Shown here: piece by piece, positions 18,348 to 27,224 of the stretch
How the letters are laid out: every line of letters begins with the position of its first letter
Position numbering within the stretch: the stretch's first letter is position 1
NCBI RefSeq assembly: GCF_005885635.1
Contig: NZ_VATY01000004.1
Span: 186,001-250,000 of the forward strand
Origin: Maribacter algarum (ex Zhang et al. 2020)
Lineage (GTDB): Bacteria; Bacteroidota; Bacteroidia; Flavobacteriales; Flavobacteriaceae
DNA: 64,000 bases
Reading direction: 5' to 3'
Program-made: the position numbers and the translations under genes
The notes under the pieces: generated by a model
What the model saw: only the letters and a program-made list of their open reading frames with translations
Database searches by the model: none
Told to the model about the DNA's origin: nothing

Positions 18348-18443
18348 CATCGCTAAAAGAAAACCCAAACCTTAGAGATAAAGAAAATTTAAAAACTAAA
18401 GTATACTTTATCGCTATCTGTGAATTAAACTAAACATCTTAGA

Positions 18444-19838
18444 ATGAAAATTACAAAAATATGCTGTATTGGAGCTGGTTATGTCGGTGGCCCTACAATG
18501 TCCGTTATCGCCAGCCAGTGTCCAGAAATTCAAGTAACAGTTGTAGATTTAAGTAAAGAAAGAATAGATCTTTGGAATCATTCGGATTTAGACAAGTTAC
18601 CTGTTTACGAACCTGGTTTGAAAGAGCTGGTTGAAAAGACTAGGGGAAAGAACCTGTTTTTTTCCACAGAAATAGATAAGGCAATAGATGAGGCTGAAAT
18701 GATTTTCATATCAGTAAATACACCTACAAAAACTTACGGAAAAGGCAAAGGTCAGGCGGCTGACCTTAAAAATATTGAGCTTTGTGCTCGAAATATTGCC
18801 AAGGTTGCTAAGACCAATAAAATTGTTGTTGAAAAATCTACTTTACCAGTTCGGACTGCAAGTGCTATTAAGAGTATTCTAGATAACACTGGAAATGGGG
18901 TTGATTTTGAAATACTCTCAAATCCTGAATTCTTAGCTGAGGGTACTGCTATTGATGATTTATTGAATGCAGACAGAGTACTTATCGGAGGTGCGGAAAC
19001 CGAAAAAGGTCAAACAGCTAAAGATGCCCTTGCCGGCATTTACCAACATTGGCTTCCAAAAGATAGAATTCTACAAACCAATGTATGGTCTTCAGAGCTT
19101 TCAAAATTAGTGGCAAATGCCTTTTTGGCGCAGCGAGTTTCTTCAATAAATTCGATTTCAGCTCTTTGTGAAAAAACCGATGCAAATGTTGCAGAAGTTT
19201 CAAGAGCAATCGGTTATGACAGCAGGATAGGAGCCAAATTCCTTAATTCTTCAGTTGGTTTTGGAGGTTCTTGTTTTCAAAAAGATATCCTTAATTTAGT
19301 CTACATTGCGCAGAGCTATGGTCTTCAAGAAGTAGCGGATTATTGGGAACAAGTTATAATCATGAATGACTATCAAAAAAGACGCTTCGCCGAAAATATT
19401 GTTACAACACTTTATAATACCGTATCGGGCAAGAAAATTGTTTTCTACGGATGGGCTTTCAAGAAAGACACCAATGACACTAGGGAATCTGCGGCCATCT
19501 ATGTAGCAGATGCATTGTTAGACGAAAAGGCCGAGATTGTAATTTACGACCCTAAAGTACCAGAAAGTCAGGTTTATGAAGATTTAGATTACTTAGGAAC
19601 TAGGTCCCCTGAAGAGAATAGACGCTTACTAAAGGTTGTCAATGACCCATTAAAAGCTTCGGAAGAAGCTCATGCGATTGCCATTCTAACTGAATGGGAT
19701 GAGTTTAAAAACTATGATTGGAAAATCATTTATGATAAAATGTTGAAACCCGCTTTTGTTTTTGATGGAAGGCGATTACTTGAAAAAGATACGATGCAAG
19801 AAATAGGGTTTGAATACTATAAAATTGGCCAGTCATGA
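18444..19838 (+). CDS. ugd: UDP-glucose 6-dehydrogenase
   Basis: Oxidises UDP-glucose to UDP-glucuronic acid in two NAD-dependent steps. Its 464 residues match the longer, animal-like class of the family. The NAD-binding GAGYVGG lies at 10-16, and the catalytic cysteine is Cys277 in the signature [10 protein letters not shown]. Next come the central dimerisation domain and the C-terminal UDP-binding domain ([16 protein letters not shown]). It overlaps the following epimerase by 4 bases, so UDP-GlcA is likely passed to that enzyme. Confidence 0.95.
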   Translation: MKITKICCIGAGYVGGPTMSVIASQCPEIQVTVVDLSKERIDLWNHSDLDKLPVYEPGLKELVEKTRGKNLFFSTEIDKAIDEAEMIFISVNTPTKTYGKGKGQAADLKNIELCARNIAKVAKTNKIVVEKSTLPVRTASAIKSILDNTGNGVDFEILSNPEFLAEGTAIDDLLNADRVLIGGAETEKGQTAKDALAGIYQHWLPKDRILQTNVWSSELSKLVANAFLAQRVSSINSISALCEKTDANVAEVSRAIGYDSRIGAKFLNSSVGFGGSCFQKDILNLVYIAQSYGLQEVADYWEQVIIMNDYQKRRFAENIVTTLYNTVSGKKIVFYGWAFKKDTNDTRESAAIYVADALLDEKAEIVIYDPKVPESQVYEDLDYLGTRSPEENRRLLKVVNDPLKASEEAHAIAILTEWDEFKNYDWKIIYDKMLKPAFVFDGRRLLEKDTMQEIGFEYYKIGQS

Positions 19839-20863
19839 AGATATTGGTAACCGGAGCTGCAGGGTTTATTGGTTACCATGTTTGCGAACTTCTTTTACGT
19901 GAAAATTATACGGTAGTCGGTCTAGATAACTTGAACGACTATTATGACGTAAATCTAAAATATGCCCGTCTTCAACAATTAGGAATACAGCAAGAGGACG
20001 TCGAAAACCAGAATGTAACGGTTGAGGGAAATTTGCATGGCCCAAAGTTTTCATTTGTTAAAATGAATCTTGAGAATCGAGAAGCGCTCCCCCTACTCTT
20101 CCAAAATGAAAATTTTGATTTGGTATGTAATCTGGCAGCACAAGCTGGTGTTAGGTACAGTATTGAAAACCCGAATGTTTATGTTGACAGCAATATAGTA
20201 GGTTTCTTAAATTTATTGGAATGTTGTCGAAACTATTCTATTAAGCACCTTGTATACGCCAGTAGTTCTAGTGTTTACGGAAGCAACAAAAAGATTCCGT
20301 TTACTGTTGAAGACAATGTAGATCATCCGATAAGTCTTTATGCAGCGACTAAAAAAAGTAACGAATTGATGGCGCATACTTATAGCCATCTTTTCAAAAT
20401 ACCAACGACGGGATTACGTTTTTTCACTGTTTACGGTCCTTGGGGGCGTCCAGATATGGCACCATTCCTATTCACAAACGCCATTTTCAATGACAAACCA
20501 ATAAAGGTATTCAACCAAGGTAACATGGAGCGTGATTTCACCTTTGCTACTGATATAGCCGAAGGAGTTTTCAGAGTGTTAAAAAAACCTCTTGAAAATA
20601 GAAAAGAATCAGAAGAATATTATAAACTCTACAACATCGGAAACAATCGTTCGGTTAAACTTTTAGATTTTATCAAGGAAATTGAATTAAACCTTAATAA
20701 AAGGGCCATTAAAAAAATGTTGCCAATACAACCGGGGGATGTAGAAAAAACTTGGGCAAATATTGATGCTTTAACCAGAGACTACAAGTATAGTCCCAAT
20801 ACTTCAATAAAAGAAGGGGTTGAAAAATATGTAAAATGGTACTTAAAATATTACAGTAGTTAA
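19835..20863 (+). CDS. UDP-glucuronate 4-epimerase family protein
   Basis: An extended SDR protein of 342 residues with NAD-binding GAAGFIG at 7-13 and catalytic Tyr169/Lys173 (YAATK). It also has the motif [15 protein letters not shown], typical of UDP-glucuronate epimerases (CapI/GAE type). It probably interconverts UDP-GlcA and UDP-GalA. The start codon overlaps the stop of the UDP-glucose dehydrogenase gene, which supports this substrate. An alternative specificity within the same family cannot be excluded. Confidence 0.88.
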   Translation: MKILVTGAAGFIGYHVCELLLRENYTVVGLDNLNDYYDVNLKYARLQQLGIQQEDVENQNVTVEGNLHGPKFSFVKMNLENREALPLLFQNENFDLVCNLAAQAGVRYSIENPNVYVDSNIVGFLNLLECCRNYSIKHLVYASSSSVYGSNKKIPFTVEDNVDHPISLYAATKKSNELMAHTYSHLFKIPTTGLRFFTVYGPWGRPDMAPFLFTNAIFNDKPIKVFNQGNMERDFTFATDIAEGVFRVLKKPLENRKESEEYYKLYNIGNNRSVKLLDFIKEIELNLNKRAIKKMLPIQPGDVEKTWANIDALTRDYKYSPNTSIKEGVEKYVKWYLKYYSS

Positions 20864-20973
20864 ATCATGGGTAGAAAATGAAACACTTAGAACCTATTTG
20901 AACAAAACTCTTTTATCCTTTTCAAGAATCAATAGCCAAACAATTCATCAAATTTTTAAAATATCGTAAATCC

Positions 20974-21975
20974 ATGGGGATTCAAAAATTAAATTTAGAT
21001 TCCAATTATCACATTCTAGTTACCGGTGGGGCTGGTTTTATAGGCTCCAATATTTGCAAAGCATTGCTTGAAAATGGTAATCAAGTTAGAGTATTGGACA
21101 ATTTAGCGACAGGTCAGATAAAAAATATTGAACCAATCCTAGAACACCCCAATTTTAATTTTATCCAAGGTGATATTCGAGATTTAGATATATGTCGAGA
21201 AGCGTGTAATGAGATTGACTATGTGCTGCATCAGGCGGCCTTAGGTTCTGTTCCTAGGTCTATTAACGATCCAATAACCAGTAATGCCGTAAACGTTTCT
21301 GGCTTTTTGAATATGCTGGTTGCATGCCGCGATGCGAAAGTAAAAAGGTTCATTTACGCGGCGAGTTCTTCAACTTATGGTGATTCAGAGACCCTACCTA
21401 AAGTCGAAGATAAAATCGGAAAGCCTCTTTCTCCGTACGCTATTACAAAATACGTAAACGAATTGTATGCTGATGTCTTTGGAAAGACCTATAATATGGA
21501 AACCATTGGACTGCGCTATTTTAACGTCTTTGGACGTCATCAAGATCCCAATGGGGCCTATGCGGCAGTCATTCCAAAATTTGTTTTATCATTCATGAAT
21601 CATGAATCTCCCATTATTAATGGTGATGGATCGTATTCACGTGATTTCACCTACATAGACAATGTAATAGAAGCTAACATAAGAGCAATTCTGGCCTCAA
21701 AACCTAAGTCAACAAATACGGTTTATAATGTTGCTTATGGAGAACGAACTACACTGAATGAATTAGTGGTTTTAGTAAAAAACTACCTTGCGGAGTTCGA
21801 CCCTAAAATTGGAGAGATTGAGATTGAATATGGGCAAATTCGTGCAGGAGACGTCCCTCATTCTTTAGCCTCAATCGAAAAAGCGAGGAAATTATTGAAC
21901 TATAATCCAGAATTTGACATGAAAACGGGTCTGAAAGAAGCCGTAAAGTGGTACTGGAAAAATTTAGAACGGTAA
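20974..21975 (+). CDS. UDP-N-acetylglucosamine 4-epimerase (WbpP/TviC type)
   Basis: Interconverts UDP-GlcNAc and UDP-GalNAc, or their uronic acids. Its 333 residues hold the NAD motif TGGAGFIG (17-24), the catalytic dyad Tyr155/Lys159 (YAITK), and the family stretch LGSVPRSINDP, which is characteristic of WbpP/TviC enzymes. It is followed by a WbpO/TviB-type dehydrogenase, the same pairing that makes UDP-GalNAcA in Vi antigen and Pseudomonas O6 loci. Confidence 0.88.
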   Translation: MGIQKLNLDSNYHILVTGGAGFIGSNICKALLENGNQVRVLDNLATGQIKNIEPILEHPNFNFIQGDIRDLDICREACNEIDYVLHQAALGSVPRSINDPITSNAVNVSGFLNMLVACRDAKVKRFIYAASSSTYGDSETLPKVEDKIGKPLSPYAITKYVNELYADVFGKTYNMETIGLRYFNVFGRHQDPNGAYAAVIPKFVLSFMNHESPIINGDGSYSRDFTYIDNVIEANIRAILASKPKSTNTVYNVAYGERTTLNELVVLVKNYLAEFDPKIGEIEIEYGQIRAGDVPHSLASIEKARKLLNYNPEFDMKTGLKEAVKWYWKNLER

Positions 21976-22041
21976 GTTTCAACTAAATTCCAATTAAATT
22001 TAATTCTTTTGCAAAAAATTTGATATTCTTAATTTTATTAC

Positions 22042-23322
22042 ATGAATAATATAAAAATCGCGGTAATAGGCCTTGGTTATGTTGGTTTACCATTAGCCCG
22101 CTTGTTTGCCACCAAATATTCAGTTGTGGGCTTCGATATAAATCCCAATCGTATTGCCGAATTGCAAAATGGCCAGGACAGTACAATGGAGGTAAGCGAA
22201 GAATTGTTAGCGCAGGTTAGCAAGACGGAGCCCTCCAATGAAAACGGCCTTTTTTGCACTGATAATCTAGATTCTTTAAATGATTGTAATTATTTCGTAG
22301 TCACAGTACCCACTCCAGTTGATCAGACAAACAGACCAGACCTTACACCACTTTACAAATCAAGCGAAACGGTAGGAAAGGTTCTCAAAAAAGGAGATAT
22401 CGTAATTTATGAGTCCACTGTGTACCCTGGCGTTACAGAAGATGAATGTGTACCTGTTTTAGAAAAGGTCAGCGGACTTAAATTTAATGAAGATTTCTTT
22501 GTAGGATATTCTCCTGAAAGAATCAACCCAGGTGATAAAGAACATACGGTAGAGAAAATATTGAAGGTTACCGCTGGCTCTACACCTGAAATAGGAAAAA
22601 AAGTTGATGCCCTTTATTCTTCGGTTATCACCGCAGGAACCCATTTAGCACCAAGTATAAAAGTTGCAGAAGCTGCGAAAGTAATTGAGAATTCACAGAG
22701 AGATATCAATATTGCTTTTGTAAATGAGCTTGCGAAAATCTTTAACTTAATGGGAGTAGATACTCATGAAGTTCTAGAAGCAGCAGGAACTAAATGGAAT
22801 TTTCTTCCGTTCAAACCAGGGCTAGTTGGTGGGCATTGCATCGGTGTTGACCCCTATTACCTAGCTCAGAAAGCACAAGAATATGGCTATCACCCTGAGA
22901 TTATTCTAGCGGGTAGACGAATGAATGACGGCATGGGTAAATATGTTTCTTCGGAGGTGGTCAAATTAATGGTACAAAGAGATATCAAAATTAAAGACGC
23001 AAAAATTCTTGTTCTCGGAGTGACATTTAAAGAAAACTGTCCGGATGTGAGAAATACAAAGGCGGTGGATGTTATAAACCATCTTAAGAGTTATGGCGCA
23101 ACTTTAACAGTCTTTGACCCATGGGCAGAACCAAGTGAGGTGATGCACGAGTATGCATTACAAACAACAAATAAACTTCCGAATGAAACTTTCGACGCCA
23201 TTGTTCTGACGGTGGCACACAAAGAGTTTTTATCACTTGACCTTCACAAAATGCTCAATAAATCAGGCATTTTATATGATGTAAAAGGAATTCTCAAAGG
23301 TGAGGTTGACGGAAGGCTATAA
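22042..23322 (+). CDS. UDP-N-acetylhexosamine 6-dehydrogenase (WbpO/TviB type)
   Basis: A nucleotide-sugar dehydrogenase of 426 residues with GLGYVG at 10-15 and the catalytic cysteine Cys266 in VGGHCIGVDPYYL. Overall it resembles the Vi-antigen enzyme TviB/VipA, which oxidises C6 of UDP-GlcNAc or UDP-GalNAc. With the 4-epimerase just upstream the likely product is UDP-GalNAcA. It is clearly distinct from the UDP-glucose enzyme at 18444 and the UDP-ManNAc enzyme at 42099. Confidence 0.88.
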   Translation: MNNIKIAVIGLGYVGLPLARLFATKYSVVGFDINPNRIAELQNGQDSTMEVSEELLAQVSKTEPSNENGLFCTDNLDSLNDCNYFVVTVPTPVDQTNRPDLTPLYKSSETVGKVLKKGDIVIYESTVYPGVTEDECVPVLEKVSGLKFNEDFFVGYSPERINPGDKEHTVEKILKVTAGSTPEIGKKVDALYSSVITAGTHLAPSIKVAEAAKVIENSQRDINIAFVNELAKIFNLMGVDTHEVLEAAGTKWNFLPFKPGLVGGHCIGVDPYYLAQKAQEYGYHPEIILAGRRMNDGMGKYVSSEVVKLMVQRDIKIKDAKILVLGVTFKENCPDVRNTKAVDVINHLKSYGATLTVFDPWAEPSEVMHEYALQTTNKLPNETFDAIVLTVAHKEFLSLDLHKMLNKSGILYDVKGILKGEVDGRL

Positions 23323-23531
23323 AACAGCTATTCAAACTTTTTAATAGTTAAAAACTATAATCAATCTTCTTTACAATATCCTCTTTGTTTATATAGGATG
23401 TTAAAAAAAGAAGATTTTTGCCTTTTGTCTTTTTACCTCCATAAGAGCTACCTAAGAAGAGGTACTTCGCAAATAAACCATCCTTAAACTAATCCATCTT
23501 AAGTTTACTTTACGAATTCGACGTTGCCCTT

Positions 23532-23539
23532 TATTTTTG
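23532..23539 (+). promoter_or_regulatory. Possible -7 element in the long intergenic region
   Basis: TATTTTTG matches TAnnTTTG exactly, but no TTG is found at the usual spacing, and it would give a leader of about 400 bases. Confidence 0.25.
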
Positions 23540-23602
23540 CTATAAACTGTCAGCTACAGAAAGATAATTTATTACTGACTTCATTATTCACCGAAAAATC
23601 AA

Positions 23603-23640
23603 TGAATTTCGTCCTACAAAATTAGCAGTTTAACGATTTT
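23603..23640 (+). promoter_or_regulatory. Degenerate two-box motif (copy J)
   Basis: TGAATTTCGTCC is followed 21 bp later by TTTAACGATTTT. A further half-site (TTCACCGAAAAA, core at 23590) lies 21 bp upstream of the first, so three half-sites are spaced at 21-bp intervals. Confidence 0.35.
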
Positions 23641-23775
23641 ATGACGAAAAACGAGCAGTTCATCTATAAAAATGAGCAGTTCACAACATTTTTATACTTC
23701 ACCAGTTATAATAAAGTGATTTGGAAGAAAATTGCTGACAAAACACAGAAATACAAATTAATTGTTAAAGAAAAG

Positions 23776-23811
23776 TGTATTTCGTCGAAAAAATACGCCT
23801 TTAAACGTCTA
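23776..23811 (+). promoter_or_regulatory. Two-box direct-repeat regulatory motif (copy F)
   Basis: TGTATTTCGTCGAAAAA is followed, 20 bp from core to core, by TTTAAACGTCTAA. The orientation is toward the lipoprotein gene at 23946. Confidence 0.5.
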
Positions 23812-23857
23812 AACTATGATGAAAACCCGTAAAACTTGCTGAGTGTTCAAATAATAC

Positions 23858-23894
23858 TGCATTTCATCGGTGAAATTTGCCCTTAATCGATAAA
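23858..23894 (+). promoter_or_regulatory. Two-box direct-repeat regulatory motif (copy E)
   Basis: TGCATTTCATCGGTGAAA is followed, 20 bp from core to core, by CTTAATCGATAAA. The first box is also a near-palindrome (ATTTCATCGGTGAAAT). It ends about 50 bases before the start codon at 23946. No TAnnTTTG box follows it. Confidence 0.55.
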
Positions 23895-23945
23895 CTGCAA
23901 TATTAAGTCCCAAAACCCTAAACAACTCTTAAAAATTACCTACTT

Positions 23946-26057
23946 ATGAAAATTATCCCCCAAAAAGTCATTCATATGACCCTGTTCCTTTTTGTGTTTT
24001 CAATAATCTTTTCTTGCTCCAAGGATACTGATTTGTTATTAGATTCTGTTTTAAATGAGTCAGAAATTTCTTTGGAAGAAAAAGAACTTCCCAATGAAGA
24101 AATTTCTGAAAATAATCTAGTCACTCGAACATTTGCTTTTACTCCTACAAACGATGCTTACGTTCAAAATGACGAAGGTCATGATCAACATATTATTCGT
24201 TTACAAGAGGACTTTCGAACTAGTTATTTAATGTTTGACCTCAGTCAAATTAATGGTCCTATCAAGGAAGCGGTACTGCAGTTTTCTATTGATAGTGACG
24301 AGGGTGATGGCAATATTTCAATTCATAAGGGATTAAATGCCGATTGGACGGAGGAAAATCTAAATCAAAATAATGCGCCGGCACTTGAAACTCAGTTGGC
24401 CAACATGAACAAGGCATATAAGGTTGGTGCGCCCGAAAAGGTTGTATTGGACGCCCTTAGTCTTAAAGCAGAGGCTACAACCTTAATAATGACTCATAGT
24501 ACTGGAAATGATTTGGCTTTTGCTTCAAAAGAGCACCCTGATAAAAAAGGACCAAAATTAATAATAACATATGAAGCACCAGAAGGATCACCCTTAATTG
24601 AACAATTGGAAGAGGAAGTACCAACACCAAACCCAACTCCAACTCCTAATCCAACACCAAACCCAACTCCGGATCCGACACCAAACCCAACTCCAGATCC
24701 GACACCAAACCCAACACCAGAAAATGATAGCCCCAATGATAATACTGCGTCAACTGAAGGAGCTTATTTTGTTACTGTAAATGGACGATCCTCAAATGAC
24801 GGGCGTTCGGAAGCCACGGCTTGGAATATTGAACATGCATTTGATACTGCAGTAGCTGGCGATATTATATACATTAAAGCCGGTGACTATGGTAATAAAG
24901 AACTAGTTGCAGATAATTCTGGAAATGCCAATAATCCAATAAAATTTATTGGATATACCAATTCTCCTGGCGATTTAATGAGCAATCAAGGTTCTACTTT
25001 CAAGTATGGAGATCAGTTGAATTCCTCAAAAATGCCATTAATTAGAGGTAGTTCTGGCGGAACTGGGATTTCTATCCCGGAGAATCATGTACAAATAGAG
25101 AACTTCCAAATAACTAGATTTCGAATTGGAGTTTCATCTACAGGTTTAAATGTAGTTCTAAGAAATGTTGTAATAATAGATCAAGGAACTCAATCTGATT
25201 ACAATTCCTACGACGGTTTTGGTTTTCACATAAAAGGAAATAATTCACTTCTAGAAAATTGTTTTGTCTTAAATATGACCGCAGAAGCTATAAAACTATT
25301 TGACTCTGATAACTCTAGAGTAAATTATTGCTCTGTATATGCTGACAATGCAGGCAACCCCACTGATTATTATTTCCTGCTTACCGGCGGAACTAATAAT
25401 ACAATTATTGAAAATAGTTTAGCAGATCGCGAAAGAAGTTTAAGACATGGTGGACATGGTTTTATAATGAAAGACTTAGCTGAAAATAATATTTTTAGAA
25501 ACTGTACTGCAAGAAAAACAAATTTTGAATTAAATTTCTCAGGTGTAAAGAACAATACGATTGAGAACAGTTTTATTTATGGTGTTGATACAACTGATAA
25601 TAACTGGCATGCTGGATTAGTGATTTTTAATGGAGCAAATAACAACTTAATTAAAAACGTTTACATACAAGATACCTGGAGGGCTATCAACTGGGGCGAT
25701 TATGACGATGGATATTCTGGCCCTGGTGGTGATCGTGATCTGGTGAGTATGGGCTATGATAATGTTTTTGATGGAATAGTTGTAAAAAACACTAATATTG
25801 TTCTTAACGTAGGAGGAGGAACTACCTATTCTGCAAAGGCCAGTAGAAATAAATTGATTAATTGTAGTTTCACTAATTTTGACATTGTTGCCACGACTTA
25901 TTTCCGCACTGAAGATATAGTTTTCGAGAATTGTCTTTTCGATACTGGTGACCGATTCATAAGCGAAGCGAAGCAACAATATGCCAATTACAGTAAATTC
26001 AATGTTACATGGAAAAATTGTACTTGGAGAAATGTTGGTTTCACTCCTCCAAACTAA
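23946..26057 (+). CDS. Surface lipoprotein with DNRLRE/CBM96-like domain and right-handed beta-helix
   Basis: A 703-residue protein with a lipoprotein signal peptide (lipobox Cys24). The residues after the Cys (SKDTD) are acidic, resembling the lipoprotein export signal that sends Flavobacteriia lipoproteins to the cell surface. Residues about 64-205 look like a DNRLRE/CBM96-type domain (YLMFDLSQI, DLAFASKEH). Residues 225-260 form a Pro-Thr-Asn-Asp linker, and 272-703 a DUF1565/pectate-lyase-like parallel beta-helix. Enzymes with this fold include polysaccharide lyases, C5-epimerases and hydrolases, but no catalytic residues can be assigned here. It is paralogous to the gene at 27225 and lies inside the polysaccharide locus, so a role in trimming, modifying or anchoring the polymer is inferred. 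A terminator follows at 26086. Confidence 0.85.
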   Translation: MKIIPQKVIHMTLFLFVFSIIFSCSKDTDLLLDSVLNESEISLEEKELPNEEISENNLVTRTFAFTPTNDAYVQNDEGHDQHIIRLQEDFRTSYLMFDLSQINGPIKEAVLQFSIDSDEGDGNISIHKGLNADWTEENLNQNNAPALETQLANMNKAYKVGAPEKVVLDALSLKAEATTLIMTHSTGNDLAFASKEHPDKKGPKLIITYEAPEGSPLIEQLEEEVPTPNPTPTPNPTPNPTPDPTPNPTPDPTPNPTPENDSPNDNTASTEGAYFVTVNGRSSNDGRSEATAWNIEHAFDTAVAGDIIYIKAGDYGNKELVADNSGNANNPIKFIGYTNSPGDLMSNQGSTFKYGDQLNSSKMPLIRGSSGGTGISIPENHVQIENFQITRFRIGVSSTGLNVVLRNVVIIDQGTQSDYNSYDGFGFHIKGNNSLLENCFVLNMTAEAIKLFDSDNSRVNYCSVYADNAGNPTDYYFLLTGGTNNTIIENSLADRERSLRHGGHGFIMKDLAENNIFRNCTARKTNFELNFSGVKNNTIENSFIYGVDTTDNNWHAGLVIFNGANNNLIKNVYIQDTWRAINWGDYDDGYSGPGGDRDLVSMGYDNVFDGIVVKNTNIVLNVGGGTTYSAKASRNKLINCSFTNFDIVATTYFRTEDIVFENCLFDTGDRFISEAKQQYANYSKFNVTWKNCTWRNVGFTPPN
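24617..24720 (+). repeat. In-frame repeat coding the Pro-Thr-Asn/Asp linker
   Basis: Tandem copies of a short unit (CCAACTCCGGATCCGACACC-like variants) encode PTPNPTPDPT repeats between the N-terminal domain and the beta-helix. The copy number may vary between strains. Confidence 0.75.
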
Positions 26058-26085
26058 GACAAACCACAGCACTTTCGATAACTTT

Positions 26086-26127
26086 AAAATACTCTTCTTG
26101 GAATAAAATGTTTCAAAAGAGTATTTT
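26086..26127 (+). terminator. Rho-independent terminator after the first beta-helix lipoprotein gene
   Basis: AAAATACTCTT pairs perfectly with AAGAGTATTTT. The stem extends inward through TTGGAA/TTTCAA with one wobble, and a run of T follows to about 26131. It begins 29 bases after the stop codon at 26057. Confidence 0.85.
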
Positions 26128-26246
26128 TTTTTACTTTTACCGTAGGTTGGATGCCAAGCTATTAGTAAATTCATTTCCTCCTCTCCCCCATTTTAAGAGA
26201 TTTTCATTCGACGATTGTTTTAAATTAATTCAACTTTAGATAAACT

Positions 26247-26894
26247 ATGAATGCAGTAAAAAATCTCTTAAGAAGCATATATCCCTACAGTAAAACTAAC
26301 ATAAAACGAAAAGAAGAATATAAGAAGTTTAAAAACTTTTTAAAAAATCAAAGAGAGGATAGCCCACTGAAGATTGTTATTGGAAGTGGTCAAAGATTTA
26401 CTGAAAATTGGATTCCAACGGAAGCCCATTTTCTGAATCTCCTAAAAGTTGAAAACTGGTATAAGTACTTTGATGAAAATAGTATTGATGGCCTTTTGGC
26501 AGAACACGTTTGGGAACATTTGACCCCAGAACAAGGTGAAATAGCGGCAAAAACATGTCATCTTTTTCTAAAAAAGGGGGGCAGATTACGTGTAGCCGTA
26601 CCAGATGGTTTTCATTCAAACCCAGATTATATTGAGTATGTAAAACCAGGCGGACATGGTGCTGGTGCCGATGACCACAAAATACTATATGATTACAAAA
26701 GCTTTAGCGCTCTTTTTTCTAAATGCGGTTTTGAAATACAACTCTTAGAATATTTCGATGAAAATAATAAATTTCAAGTTCGCGAGTGGGATTTAAATGA
26801 TGGCTACATACACCGTTCAATTAGATATGATGAAAGAAATCATGACGGTAATCCCAATTACACTTCATTAATACTTGATGCCTTAAAAAAATAG
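26247..26894 (+). CDS. SAM-dependent methyltransferase-like protein
   Basis: A class I methyltransferase-like protein of 215 residues. Visible features are the nucleotide-binding strand and turn KIVIGSGQR (instead of a classic GxGxG), AEHVWEHLTPEQG (the post-motif II region seen in many small methyltransferases) and GGRLRVAVPDG. No signal peptide is seen, so it is probably cytoplasmic. Related genes occur in surface-polysaccharide loci, where they may methylate sugars or nucleotide sugars; the substrate here is unknown. It stands alone between the two beta-helix lipoprotein genes, after a terminator, and has no obvious consensus promoter. Confidence 0.75.
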   Translation: MNAVKNLLRSIYPYSKTNIKRKEEYKKFKNFLKNQREDSPLKIVIGSGQRFTENWIPTEAHFLNLLKVENWYKYFDENSIDGLLAEHVWEHLTPEQGEIAAKTCHLFLKKGGRLRVAVPDGFHSNPDYIEYVKPGGHGAGADDHKILYDYKSFSALFSKCGFEIQLLEYFDENNKFQVREWDLNDGYIHRSIRYDERNHDGNPNYTSLILDALKK

Positions 26895-26969
26895 AGGAAC
26901 TCGACCTCAAATTTTTTCAGCTTAGAACGCAACCTTTCTTCTGAATCATAAAATTTTCATATTTTTTTG

Positions 26970-27006
26970 TGCATTTCATCGAAAAAACCTTCTATTAATC
27001 GATAAA
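26970..27006 (+). promoter_or_regulatory. Two-box direct-repeat regulatory motif (copy D)
   Basis: TGCATTTCATCGAAAAA is followed, 20 bp from core to core, by ATTAATCGATAAA. The first core is 44 bp and the second 24 bp upstream of the TACGTTTG box. The second box therefore occupies the -33 region. Confidence 0.55.
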
Positions 27007-27021
27007 TTCAAAGTGATTTTT

Positions 27022-27029
27022 TACGTTTG
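27022..27029 (+). promoter_or_regulatory. -7 promoter element of the second beta-helix lipoprotein gene
   Basis: TACGTTTG matches TAnnTTTG. There is no TTG at the -33 position; instead the second box of the two-box motif lies there. The leader would be about 190 bases. Confidence 0.5.
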
Positions 27030-27053
27030 CGAGATGTTCTGTAAAATAAACCA

Positions 27054-27090
27054 TGTATTTCAACGTTATTAGTGCTCAGTTTATCGAAAA
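27054..27090 (+). promoter_or_regulatory. Two-box direct-repeat regulatory motif (copy G)
   Basis: TGTATTTCAACGTTATT is followed 21 bp later by GTTTATCGAAAAT. It lies downstream of the TACGTTTG box, so it may serve a second promoter (near-match TAAAATTG at 27108) or act as an operator. Confidence 0.45.
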
Positions 27091-27224
27091 TTTATCCTTG
27101 AACACAATAAAATTGAACTGACAAATAACAAAAGCCAATCAAGACCTACCTAATTAGGAATAAATAAAACCGGATTTACCCCCACCTTTTTTATGAAAAA
27201 CATTTAAATACAGTCCCAAATAAG

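Larger units (their letters stand above)
18122..18443. other. Divergent promoter region between the export and sugar-nucleotide operons
   Basis: This 322-bp region separates the minus-strand aminotransferase/wza/wzc operon from the plus-strand UDP-sugar genes. It holds a minus-strand promoter (18155-18182), a minus-oriented two-box motif (18189-18223) and a weaker plus-strand -7 candidate (18339-18347). Confidence 0.7.
23323..23945. other. Long regulatory intergenic region upstream of the first beta-helix lipoprotein
   Basis: This 623-bp region has several copies of the two-box motif (23603-23640, 23776-23811, 23858-23894), an extra half-site at about 23587-23599, three AGCAGTT repeats (23624, 23654, 23675) and a TATTTTTG at 23532-23539. 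A 63-codon frame at 23641-23832 overlaps these motifs, has low complexity and resembles no known protein, so I do not call it a gene. Confidence 0.55.
26895..27224. other. Regulatory intergenic region upstream of the second beta-helix lipoprotein
   Basis: This 330-bp region has two copies of the two-box motif (26970-27006 and 27054-27090) and an exact -7 box (27022-27029) between them. No small gene is supported. Confidence 0.65.

Noticed and set aside
23323-23360. A possible terminator after the WbpO/TviB-type dehydrogenase gene (TTTTTAA / TTAAAAA)
   Set aside because: The stem is 7 bp and entirely A-T, too weak to call a terminator in AT-rich DNA.
23641-23832. A 63-codon open frame in the leader of the first beta-helix lipoprotein
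   Set aside because: It is lysine-rich, starts inside the AGCAGTT repeats, overlaps motif copy F, and resembles no protein family. The base pattern looks regulatory.
24617-24720. Tandem repeats that look CRISPR-like at first glance
   Set aside because: The repeats are short, in frame, without spacers, and encode a Pro-Thr linker of a lipoprotein.
25647-26174. A 175-codon minus-strand frame inside the first beta-helix gene
   Set aside because: It lies antisense to a well-supported coding region with repeated Asn/Gly codons, which tends to leave long antisense frames. No protein-like features.
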